Assembly: GCA_963665785.1 (NCBI GenBank)
Contig: OY762456.1
Span: forward strand, 1,426,001 to 1,490,000
Length of the DNA: 64,000 nt
Direction: 5' to 3'
Origin: UBA7455 sp026713185
Lineage (GTDB): Bacteria; Pseudomonadota; Gammaproteobacteria; Pseudomonadales; Azotimanducaceae
The translations under genes were made by a program, and so were the position numbers. Within the stretch, counting starts at the first letter, position 1. Each line of letters opens with the position of its first letter. Positions 24,643-31,846 of the stretch are shown in pieces. The notes beneath the pieces were generated by a model. It ran no database searches. It was given only the letters and a program-made list of their open reading frames with translations, and was not told the DNA's origin.

Positions 24643-25071
24643 TCAGCCCTGCTGCGGCGCCGTGTCGAAGTTGATCATCCACTGGATGCCGAACTTGTCG
24701 GTAACCTGGCCGAAATAGTCACCCCAGAACATGTCTTGCATGGGCGTTGTCGCATTACCGCCCGCGGACAATTTGGCAAACAGTTCGTCGCATTGCTCCC
24801 GGCTGTCCGGCGCGACCGACAGCGAAAAGTTAGTACCTGCTTCCGGCGCCGGCCCGAAAGCGCGTGAGGTATCGCTGCCCATCAACACACTGGCGCCTAT
24901 AGGCAGCGAAACGTGCATGATGCGGTCTTGCTCGTCATCGGCAATACCCATGCCCGGCGGGCCTTCGCCGAAAGTGGAAATAATGCTGAACTCGCTGCCG
25001 AAAACCTCGCGATAGAATTCGAAGACCTCGCGGCAATTGCCATCAAACGTAAGATAAGTTTCAAGATGCAT
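24643..25071 (-). CDS. VOC-family protein (PhnB/glyoxalase-like)
   Basis: 142 residues of the vicinal oxygen chelate fold, PhnB type. It begins L-E-T-Y-L-T-F-D-G-N-C-R-E-V-F-E-F-Y and has F-G-E-G-P, I-M-H-V-S-L-P-I-G, then M-F-W-G-D-Y-F-G and F-G-I-Q-W-M-I-N at the end. Such proteins are often dimers of unknown function, with some resemblance to bleomycin-resistance and demethylubiquinone proteins. It stands alone. Confidence 0.85.
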   Translation of the reverse strand: MHLETYLTFDGNCREVFEFYREVFGSEFSIISTFGEGPPGMGIADDEQDRIMHVSLPIGASVLMGSDTSRAFGPAPEAGTNFSLSVAPDSREQCDELFAKLSAGGNATTPMQDMFWGDYFGQVTDKFGIQWMINFDTAPQQG

Positions 25072-25115
25072 GAAAAGCTCCTTCGAAATCGTGACGGATT
25101 ATAACAGTAGTTGGA

Positions 25116-25811
25116 CTAAATCAGGTCATTGGGTTCGAGTCTCGCGTACGGTACTGACCAGACGGCGCCGAAACTACGTACCTTGGCGCGCTTGGGGTTC
25201 ATACGCTCGATAATGCCGGCCCGGAGTTGCCCGCGGCTTTTGAAATTTACCGCATCGCCGGTCCGAAACTTAGCCTTTGCGGCCTCACGTTTGTTGCGCA
25301 TCTGTTCTGTTTCAGGCGCACAGGATTTTGGCGTTGCTCCCAGCCGATGGGCGATTTCCTTCCAGAAGGGTCCGTGACTGGCCCTGGGTCCCGCCAACGC
25401 ATGTGCTATTTCATGCAAAATGGTATCGGTGACCTGGACTGGCGTCCCATCTACCGCGTGCTCGCGGCTCAGAAGTATCAGTTTTTCCCGGTAGTGGCAT
25501 ACACCGAGCTTCTTCCGGGCGGCATTGAAACGGAACGACCAATCGCCGAGTCCATGCCGGTCCATGAGTTCGCGAGCCTGTTCGGCAACTTCCCTGAGCC
25601 GCTCCATACGTTTATAGCGTCCTTTCGCCGTAGCATCACAAACGTGATTGATTTTGCCGTACGGCACGACCCAGGCATCGGCGCCGCAACGTACTTTTGC
25701 TCTTGTCGGATTAATTTTCTCAATCGAGCCGTTCAGCCTGCCCCTGCCGCGGACCGGAAACCAGACCTCGTCCCCGGCTTCGAACAGGATTTGCTTGTCA
25801 GCTTTGTGCAT
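25116..25811 (-). CDS. SprT-like zinc metalloprotease flanked by duplicated beta-barrel-like domains
   Basis: 231 residues. The middle part (60-170) is SprT-like: I-L-H-E-I-A-H-A-L at 131-139 gives the HExxH site (His133, Glu134, His137), and S-H-G-P-F-W supplies the third ligand His146. Residues 10-56 and 181-226 are copies of one another: both read G-D-x-V-x-F, then N-P-x-R-A-K-V-R and a W-x-V-P-Y ending. They look like small SH3/KOW-like barrels. SprT proteins relate to SPRTN, which cuts DNA-protein crosslinks. The start overlaps the YHS gene stop by one base (TGATG). Confidence 0.83.
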   Translation of the reverse strand: MHKADKQILFEAGDEVWFPVRGRGRLNGSIEKINPTRAKVRCGADAWVVPYGKINHVCDATAKGRYKRMERLREVAEQARELMDRHGLGDWSFRFNAARKKLGVCHYREKLILLSREHAVDGTPVQVTDTILHEIAHALAGPRASHGPFWKEIAHRLGATPKSCAPETEQMRNKREAAKAKFRTGDAVNFKSRGQLRAGIIERMNPKRAKVRSFGAVWSVPYARLEPNDLI

Positions 25812-26008
25812 CAGGCGCCGGAAGCTTTTTCTTCTGCAGCGAGTATCTCTTCAAACTGCCTTACCGCCTGCTCGAACTTGTCCCTGCAGCCGGTGTTACA
25901 GAAGCCGACGACATTTCCCCGATACTCGGTCAGCGAGTCAGCCTGGACGGGCTTGCCGGACCAAGGACAGCGAGTGTTAAGGCAATTTGCAGGAACTGAA
26001 GTCATCAT
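25811..26008 (-). CDS. small YHS-like metal-binding protein
   Basis: 65 residues with C-P-W-S-G-K-P-V near 14-21 and G-F-C-N-T-G-C-R-D-K-F near 35-45, a Cys pattern typical of YHS/TRASH-like domains, which bind copper or other metals. Similar proteins are often misnamed glutathione S-transferase. It is cotranscribed with the SprT-like gene through a one-base overlap. The start may be either of two adjacent ATGs at 26008 and 26005. Confidence 0.75.
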   Translation of the reverse strand: MMTSVPANCLNTRCPWSGKPVQADSLTEYRGNVVGFCNTGCRDKFEQAVRQFEEILAAEEKASGA

Positions 26009-26019
26009 TGCATTCCTCT

Positions 26020-26044
26020 GTAGATAGGTAATTTAAACCACATT
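26020..26044 (+). repeat. 55-bp direct repeat, partial copy 3
   Basis: Only the first 25 bp, GTAGATAGGTAATTTAAACC and CACATT, match copies 1 and 2. It lies just upstream of the YHS gene start, at the right edge of the second gene block. Confidence 0.7.
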
Positions 26045-26163
26045 AGTTAAGGGCTTGGGAGATTTATCTGTTTTGATGAATGATGGATCATGCATTGTAA
26101 GTTTGCGGTTAACCGGCCTAAAAATCTATTGAAATGACTTTTACCCCCCGGCGGCTTATCAAA

Positions 26164-26203
26164 TCGGGTATTTTCGGGTATAATCAGGTAATAAAATCGG
26201 GTA
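26164..26203 (+). promoter_or_regulatory. TCGGGTA repeat array upstream of the Fic gene (probable operator)
   Basis: TCGGGTA occurs at 26164-26170, 26174-26180 and 26197-26203, with a variant, TCAGGTA, at 26184-26190. The first three are spaced exactly 10 bp, one helical turn; the last overlaps the ATG at 26203. The Fic protein ends in a winged-helix-like domain, so autorepression is plausible. Confidence 0.5.
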
Positions 26204-27333
26204 TGGCGCTTTACAGACAGGGGTGGCCACAGACTGAAATGGAAGAACCGAAAATAGCCATTAACCATGAATTGCTGCAGCTTATAGCAGAGTTGGATGA
26301 GTTCAAGGGTAAGTGGGAATTGCTTAAAACAATGTCCCCCGAGCGGCTTCAGCAGCTGCGCAGGGTTGCGACTATAGAAAGTATTGGTTCATCCACACGG
26401 ATTGAAGGCGCAAAGCTGACTGATATCCAAATAGAGGCGCTGCTCTCCAATCTTACCTCCACCTCATTAAAAACCCGCGATGAACAGGAAGTGGCTGGTT
26501 ATGCCGAAGTCATGGATATGGTATTCCAGGCTTATGAAGATTTGCACATCACTGAAAATCATATCCGGCAATTACACCAGGTATTACTAAGGCACAGTAC
26601 CAAAGACGAGCGACATCGGGGCGCTTACAAAACCCTTTCCAATCAGGTTGTCGCCACGGATGAACGCGGTGTAGAAATCGGTATTGTTTTCGAAACCACC
26701 ACACCCTTTGATACCCCGAGGGAAATGGAAGAACTGGTTAGGTGGACAAGCAAAGCCATTGACGAAGCATCAATGCACCCTTTGTTAATTATCGCTGTGT
26801 TTAACGTAGTCTTTCTTGCTATTCACCCTTTTCAGGATGGTAACGGAAGGCTGTCTCGCATTCTGATAACACTGATGCTATTGCGTGCCGGTTATGACTA
26901 TGTGCCCTATGCATCGCTGGAAAGCATTGTTGAAGAAAACAAAGACCTTTATTACAAAGCCTTAAGGCGCACGCAGACAACCCTGAAAACCGAAGTAGCA
27001 GACTGGCAACCCTGGCTTGGTTTTTTCTTGCGTTGTTTAAAAAAACAAAAGAGTAATCTTTCCAGAAAATTAGAAAAAGAGCAGATGGATAGAGAGCAGC
27101 TGGAAAACGGGCAACCACAGACAAATGACGATGCTGACTTACCCACCTTGTCCGTTCAAGTGCTGGGGTTGTTTCGCAAAAATGACCGGCTCACCATTGC
27201 TGAAATGGTTGAATTAACCCGCGCCAACCAAAATACGCTTAAAGTTAGATTACGGGAGTTGGTTAATGCCGGAAAGCTTCAACGGCATGGCAAAAGACGT
27301 GCAACCTGGTATTCTCTTGTGCACAGGCTATAG
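26203..27333 (+). CDS. Fic-family AMPylator with N-terminal inhibitory motif and C-terminal winged helix
   Basis: 376 residues from ATG 26203. The Fic_N part carries the inhibitory motif S-T-R-I-E-G (Ser64, Glu68), so it is class II and self-inhibited. The core has the complete catalytic motif H-P-F-Q-D-G-N-G-R with His208 and the trailing L-S-R. The last 60 residues (T-I-A-E-M-V-E-L-T-R-A-N-Q, then L-V-N-A-G-K-L-Q-R-H-G) are a winged-helix DNA-binding domain. Such proteins transfer AMP to a target protein. An upstream ATG at 26134 would place the TCGGGTA operator array inside the gene and is not favoured. Confidence 0.87.
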   Translation: MALYRQGWPQTEMEEPKIAINHELLQLIAELDEFKGKWELLKTMSPERLQQLRRVATIESIGSSTRIEGAKLTDIQIEALLSNLTSTSLKTRDEQEVAGYAEVMDMVFQAYEDLHITENHIRQLHQVLLRHSTKDERHRGAYKTLSNQVVATDERGVEIGIVFETTTPFDTPREMEELVRWTSKAIDEASMHPLLIIAVFNVVFLAIHPFQDGNGRLSRILITLMLLRAGYDYVPYASLESIVEENKDLYYKALRRTQTTLKTEVADWQPWLGFFLRCLKKQKSNLSRKLEKEQMDREQLENGQPQTNDDADLPTLSVQVLGLFRKNDRLTIAEMVELTRANQNTLKVRLRELVNAGKLQRHGKRRATWYSLVHRL

Positions 27334-27340
27334 CTACTAA

Positions 27341-27544
27341 TACCTGCAGGAGAACCTGAACCGCAACTACAGGTTTACCTCATTTGTAGAAGAAAAGTCG
27401 AACCAGCTTGCCCGGGCTGCGGCCATCCAGGTCGCGGACCTGCTTTCAAAACGAAGAAGCCGTTCCATTGCCCGCCCCAGGCGGGTGGAAATCGGACCGT
27501 TGGGTGATTTTTTTGATCAATACTGTCATTTAACGGTAACATAG
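27341..27544 (+). pseudogene. dnaA (relic): internally deleted dnaA relic
   Basis: 67 open codons. N-Y-R-F-T-S-F-V-E then K-S-N-Q-L-A-R-A-A-A is the start of DnaA domain III (ATPase), as in Y-T-F-D-N-F-V-E. It continues I-Q-V-A-D-L-L-S-K-R-R-S-R-S-I-A-R-P-R, which is the start of domain IV (DNA binding, K-V-A-D-L-L in E. coli). All of the AAA+ core between the QVA and VAD words is missing. After R-P-R the frame diverges and stops at 27542. No start codon with a ribosome site is seen, so this is a relic, not a gene. The full window shows no intact dnaA. Confidence 0.72.
27523..27540 (+). promoter_or_regulatory. Pho box upstream of phoB
   Basis: CTGTCAT-TTAA-CGGTAAC has the 7-4-7 layout of the PhoB box (CTGTCAT, AT-rich spacer, CTGTMAY). 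It lies about 47 bp before the preferred phoB start and inside the tail of the dnaA relic. It predicts autoactivation of phoB by phosphorylated PhoB. Confidence 0.75.
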
Positions 27545-27586
27545 TTCCTGTTTAATTGACGCATGTTAAGCCGTCAAGCCGCGCTT

Positions 27587-28273
27587 ATGAAAGGCAAGAT
27601 ACTGCTTGTTGAGGATGAGGCTCCCATCAGGGAAATGCTGGGATACACTCTCATGAAGGCAGGTTATACCCTGCGTGAGGCCGCGGATGTTGAACAGGCC
27701 AGGCCCATACTTGCCGACGACAGGCCGGATCTTGTTCTGCTGGACTGGATGTTGCCCGGCATGAGTGGTTATGAATATGCCAGGCGCATACGCAGCAACC
27801 CTGATACCAGTGAAATCCCCATTATCATGTTAACCGCACGGGGCGAAGAAGCGGACAAGGTGCGCGGGCTTGACACAGGGGCTGATGATTATATAACCAA
27901 ACCATTTTCAACCGGGGAACTTCTGGCCCGCATCCGGGCGGTTATGCGGCGGGCAAAAACCCGGGACAGCGAGGGTATTGTCTCCGTCAAGGGGCTGACA
28001 CTGGACCCGGACACTGTCAGGGTCACGGTTGACAGGCAAACTGTTGATTTTAGCCCGACTGAATTTCGTCTGCTGCATTTTTTCATTACCCATCCGGAAC
28101 GGGTCTATTCCCGGGACCAGTTGCTGGACCAGGTCTGGGGCCCGAACGTCTACGTTGCAGAACGCACCGTGGACGTGCATATACGCCGCCTGCGCAAGAT
28201 ACTGGAACCCTATAACTATAATCAATTCATTCAAACAGTCCGCAGCGTGGGTTACCGGTTTTCCACCAGGTAG
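27587..28273 (+). CDS. phoB: phosphate regulon response regulator PhoB
   Basis: 228 residues from ATG 27587, close to E. coli PhoB (229). The receiver domain has Asp10, the phosphoacceptor Asp53 in L-L-D-W-M-L-P-G, the Thr in M-L-T-A-R and the Lys in I-T-K-P-F. The C-terminal winged helix (residues 130-226) has D-F-S-P-T-E-F-R-L-L, Y-S-R-D-Q-L-L-D-Q-V-W-G and R-T-V-D-V-H-I-R-R-L-R. ATG 27563 would add 8 residues. It is followed 50 bp later by phoR, which carries an insertion; the Pho box upstream predicts autoregulation. Confidence 0.93.
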   Translation: MKGKILLVEDEAPIREMLGYTLMKAGYTLREAADVEQARPILADDRPDLVLLDWMLPGMSGYEYARRIRSNPDTSEIPIIMLTARGEEADKVRGLDTGADDYITKPFSTGELLARIRAVMRRAKTRDSEGIVSVKGLTLDPDTVRVTVDRQTVDFSPTEFRLLHFFITHPERVYSRDQLLDQVWGPNVYVAERTVDVHIRRLRKILEPYNYNQFIQTVRSVGYRFSTR

Positions 28274-28323
28274 CAAGACGGTTGTGTTCAGGAGCCAGTC
28301 ACCAGAACTGAAAACAGACAAAT

Positions 28324-28363
28324 ATGCACCCTGACATTTTACGCCTGGCGTTGATAGTCACCC
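28324..28363 (+). pseudogene. phoR: phoR 5' end, cut off by the IS
   Basis: ATG 28324 begins M-H-P-D-I-L-R-L-A-L-I-V-T. Joined to the sequence after the IS, minus one target-duplication copy, it gives a PhoR of 435 residues with His212 as phosphoacceptor, almost the E. coli length (431, His213). In the present sequence the frame continues into the IS and ends at 28728. Confidence 0.85.
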
Positions 28364-30403
28364 CAGGGCTATTTCACGCTAGCCGCATGGTGTTGATTTT
28401 AGGATGGCGACAGCGGGGGCTGGCTTTTCGGTGTCGGTTTGTGTATAAAGGGGCATGGCAGATGGATTCGACAAGACTCAGTTGGTCGTGGGCGAGGTGG
28501 AAGTGCGGCTGGCGCGCCCGGACGAGCGCCGACGATGGGACGATCTCATGGCGCGGCACCACTACCTGGGGTTTCGGCAGTTCGCGGGCCGCGGGCTGCG
28601 TCACGTCGCGGTGTGGCGCGGGCACTGGCTGGCGCTGTTGGGCTGGCAATCGGGAGCGTTCAAGTGCGCACCGCGGGATCGCTGGCTGGGCTGGCACCGG
28701 TCGGTGCAGTTCCGGCGCTTGCACCTGATCGGCAACAACACGCGGTTTTTGATGCTGCCGGTAGCGGCGGGGACCAGGAACCTGGCCTCGCGGGTGCTGG
28801 GGTGCAGCCTGCGGCGCTTGAGCGCGGACTGGGAGGCGACGCATGGGCATCCGTTGGAGTTGGCCGAGACCTTCGTGGACCCGTCGCGTTTCCACGGCGG
28901 TGCCTACGACGCCTCGAACTGGCTGCGGGTGGGCCGCACCAAGGGCTTTGCACGCCACAACGGCACCTACACGGACCCGCACAAGGTGCCCAAGGAGATG
29001 TTCGTGCGCCCACTACGTGCGGATGCGCGGGCACGTTTGGCGGACCCGGTGGATTGCCCGGAGTGGTCCTGTCATGCGACACAGGTGACGTACTCGCGCC
29101 AGGAGTTACGCTCGCTACGGGAGTTGTTCGCGGCGCTGCCGGACTGCCGCCGCGGCCAAGGCAGGAAGCACAGGCTGGAGACAGTGCTGGCCATTTGCGC
29201 CCTGGCGCGATTGTCGGGGCTGTGTGGGCCGGCGGCGACGGAACGGTTCGCGAAACTGCTCGACCAAGAGGCGTTGCGTGCGCTGGGTGCTTGGCGCCAT
29301 CGGACTCGACGATCTGTCGGGTGGTGGCGGACACCGACCCGGACGCCTTGGCGGCGGTGCTCGGCAAGTGGGCAGCGCCACGGTTCGCCGGGACGGCGGC
29401 CATCCCGGCGCTGGCGGCGGACGGCAAGCGCATCCGCGGCGTCAACCGCCATACGAACGAGGACACCCATTTCGAGACGGTAACGCTGGTGAGCCACGCC
29501 GGTCACCCGCTCGCGAGCCGCTGCTGCCGCGACGAGGGGGGTGAGGTCGCCGCGACCCAGGCGCTGCTGGAGGATGTCGATGTGCGCGGTTGCCTGATCA
29601 CCCTGGACGCCCTGCACACCACCCGAGACAACGAGCGGACGATCATCGAGACGCACGGCGCCGACTATCTGCTTGCCGTCAAGGGCAACTGCCCCGAGAC
29701 GTTCGCGGCGCTCACCACCCTCGACTGGAACGCCGCGGCCGTCCGGCATCACGGCGCCGAACCGGAGCAGGGTCATGGGCGCATCGACGCGCGACGCATT
29801 GATGTGCAAACGCTACCGCCGCGCACGCTCGCCTTCGACAAGGCTCAGCAAGTGTTCCGCGTCACCCGCGAGCGCACCGACCTGAAAACCGGCGAAACCA
29901 GTGAAGAAACCGCTTTCGGCATCACCTCCGTTCCAGAGGACCGGGCGGACCCCGAACGGTTGCTCGCCTGGAACCGCGGCCACTGGCAAATCGAGAACGG
30001 CAACCACTATCGGCGCGACGTGAGTCTCGGCGAGGACGCCAGCCGCATCCGCGCCCGCCATGGCCCCGCCAACAACGCCACGCTCAACAACATCGTGCTG
30101 GCCATCGTTTTCCATCGCGGCTTCCACCATGTCCCCGAAGCCAACTTGCACTTCATGATGCGGCGCAAGGAAGCCCTCGACGCCATCCTCCTGCCGGACT
30201 GAGGTACCGCCGGCCCACCGCAAGCATGCCCAAGCGCCTCCCGCGGCATCCCAGCGACAGTGGAAAACGGCGCATTGACCACAGGCCCGACCGCCTTTCG
30301 CAAGCCCGCATGTTCCCCACCCGTTCAACCCCAAAAATGGCCATCCCCAGTCCGTCGGGCTGTCGCAGACTCCGCGCTCAGGTTCCAGCATGAAATAACC
30401 CTA
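28364..30403 (+). mobile_element. ISAs1-family insertion sequence, copy 2, in phoR
   Basis: 2040 bp, flanked by a perfect 10-bp direct repeat ATAGTCACCC (28354-28363 and 30404-30413). Ends read CAGGGCTATTTCACGCTAG and, inward from the right, TAGGGTTATTTCATGCTGG, as in copy 1. It differs from copy 1 by a 28-bp deletion and a few single bases. The element is oriented with its transposase in the same direction as phoR. Confidence 0.96.
28455..30202 (+). pseudogene. ISAs1-family transposase, inactivated by a 28-bp deletion
   Basis: The same protein as in copy 1, but after A-L-G-A-W-R-H at residue 282 the frame shifts. Copy 1 there has two TGGCGCCA words 28 bp apart; copy 2 has lost one word and the bases between. 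The N-terminal 282 residues, with the DUF4338 domain, remain readable before a premature stop at 29483. The catalytic part (from S-D-S-T-I-C-R) is in another frame. The DDE core is therefore not made as one protein with its N-terminus. Confidence 0.93.
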
Positions 30404-31681
30404 ATAGTCACCCTTTCAGGGGTTGCGGGTTTGCTTGCGGGCAATTTTCTTGCAGGCGTTGCGCTCGGACTACTCTTCTGCCTGGTATGGCAATACCGCA
30501 TCCTGAAAGACATCAGCACCTTCCTGCGTAACGGTGGTGAACAGAATCCGCCGGATACTCCCGGCATCATTAACGAGATCGTACGCGAGATCGAATTTCT
30601 GCGAACCCGTCATAAACAGCGCGAGGACGACCTCACCGGGTTTTTGTCACGTTTCGAGGAAGCAATAGTCGCCTTGCCCGATGCCGTTGTCGTCATGGAT
30701 GCAGAAGGCCATGTTGAATGGGCCAACGAGAAAGCCTCCGAGCACCTGGGGATTCGCATTCCCCGGGACCGGGGGCAACGTTTGTCTCATATTTTCAGGC
30801 AGCCGGAGTTACTGGATTTTCTTACCCAGGCAGACGAAGACAGCGCGCGCAAAAGTCTGTTAATCGCGTCCCCCGTCAATGCGGACATCAGCCTGGAAAT
30901 CAGGATCACCAGGTATGCAGGGTCTTCACTGCTGCTGGTAGCCGGTAATGTTACGGACATACAGCGCGCCAACCGTATGCGCAAGGATTTTATTGCTAAT
31001 GCTTCCCATGAATTGAGAACCCCGCTCACGGTGATATCGGGATATCTGGAAGCCATGGACAATGAGAATGATGAGCTTTCGACGGGATGGAAACCACGTA
31101 TCAGGCAGATGCGTAACCAAGCGCGGAGGATGCAGAACCTGATAGAAGATCTGCTTAAGTTATCCAGACTGGAGAGCAACCCTTCTGCAGACCTGGACAA
31201 CGAGGTGGATATTGCCGAGTTGATATCGGTTATTCACGACGAGGCACGGACCTTGAGCGGCAACCAGCATACTTTCGCCCTGGATATCCAGGAAGATCTG
31301 GCAGTGAAAGGGGATCAGAAAAGTCTTTACAGCGCTTTTTCCAATATCGTTTTCAATGCGGTGCAATACTCGCCTGCCGGCGCTGTAATCGGAATTACAT
31401 GGCAGCGGTCCGGCACGAGCGCCTGTCTGGAAGTAACAGATACCGGAGAAGGGATCCCGGCTGAGCATATCCGGCGCGTTACCGAGCGGTTCTACCGGGT
31501 GGACAAGGCCCGGTCCAGGGAAAAAGGAGGAACCGGGCTCGGTCTGGCAATTGTCAAACACGTCATGGCCCAGCACGAAGCCGAGCTGAAGATAAGCAGC
31601 GAACCCGGCAGTGGCACGACGGTAGAGTGCCATATGCCGTTAAACCGGGTGGTCAGCACTGAACAGGCGCCAGAGGGTTAG
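30260..31681 (+). pseudogene. phoR: phosphate sensor kinase PhoR, 3' part with in-frame IS-derived N-terminus
   Basis: phoR sequence resumes at 30404. The frame is open backwards into the IS to GTG 30260, so a fusion of 473 residues could be made in which about 47 IS-encoded residues replace the first PhoR residues. The hydrophobic anchor (L-I-V-T-L-S-G-V-A-G-L-L through L-L-F-C-L-V-W) is intact, then a PAS domain (A-L-P-D-A-V-V-V-M-D) and HisKA with His250 in A-S-H-E-L-R-T-P-L. The HATPase part has N-A-V-Q-Y-S, D-T-G-E-G-I-P and G-T-G-L-G-L-A-I. Whether kinase is produced depends on read-through from the IS or phoB promoter. PhoR senses phosphate through PstSCAB-PhoU. Confidence 0.85.
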
Positions 31682-31756
31682 AAAAAAGGAAGAACCGCGT
31701 TGCCGGTTTACATCACTGCTACGGGTAGCGCAAAAAAAAAACGGATTCAGGTCCTG

Positions 31757-31785
31757 CTGTCATATTTTCTTAATATTTCTGTTGT
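31757..31785 (+). promoter_or_regulatory. Pho box array upstream of pstS
   Basis: Three direct 11-bp units: CTGTCATATTT, TCTTAATATTT and CTGTTGT. PhoB dimers bind such repeats. The array ends about 60 bp before the pstS ATG, a normal position for PhoB activation. The 31682-31846 gap has no gene. Confidence 0.72.
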
Positions 31786-31846
31786 TCAATGGGATTTCTA
31801 CAAACCGGCGCCGGAATGACGGCGCATCACCTGGAGAGATGACTAC

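Noticed and set aside
18931..26044. Integron attC sites as an explanation of the 55-bp repeats
   Set aside because: The copies lack paired R and L boxes of an attC hairpin and no integrase gene is in the window. Left as unknown repeats.
28439..30202. A 587-codon open frame across IS copy 2 that looks like a long protein
   Set aside because: Its first half is the wrong frame of the transposase, rich in Gly, Arg and Pro; only after the 28-bp deletion does it coincide with the true C-terminal half. It is a frameshift chimera.
31720..31745. A small stem (GCTAC/GTAGC) next to a run of A as a terminator after phoR
   Set aside because: On the plus strand the run after the stem is A, not T; on the minus strand no gene ends there.
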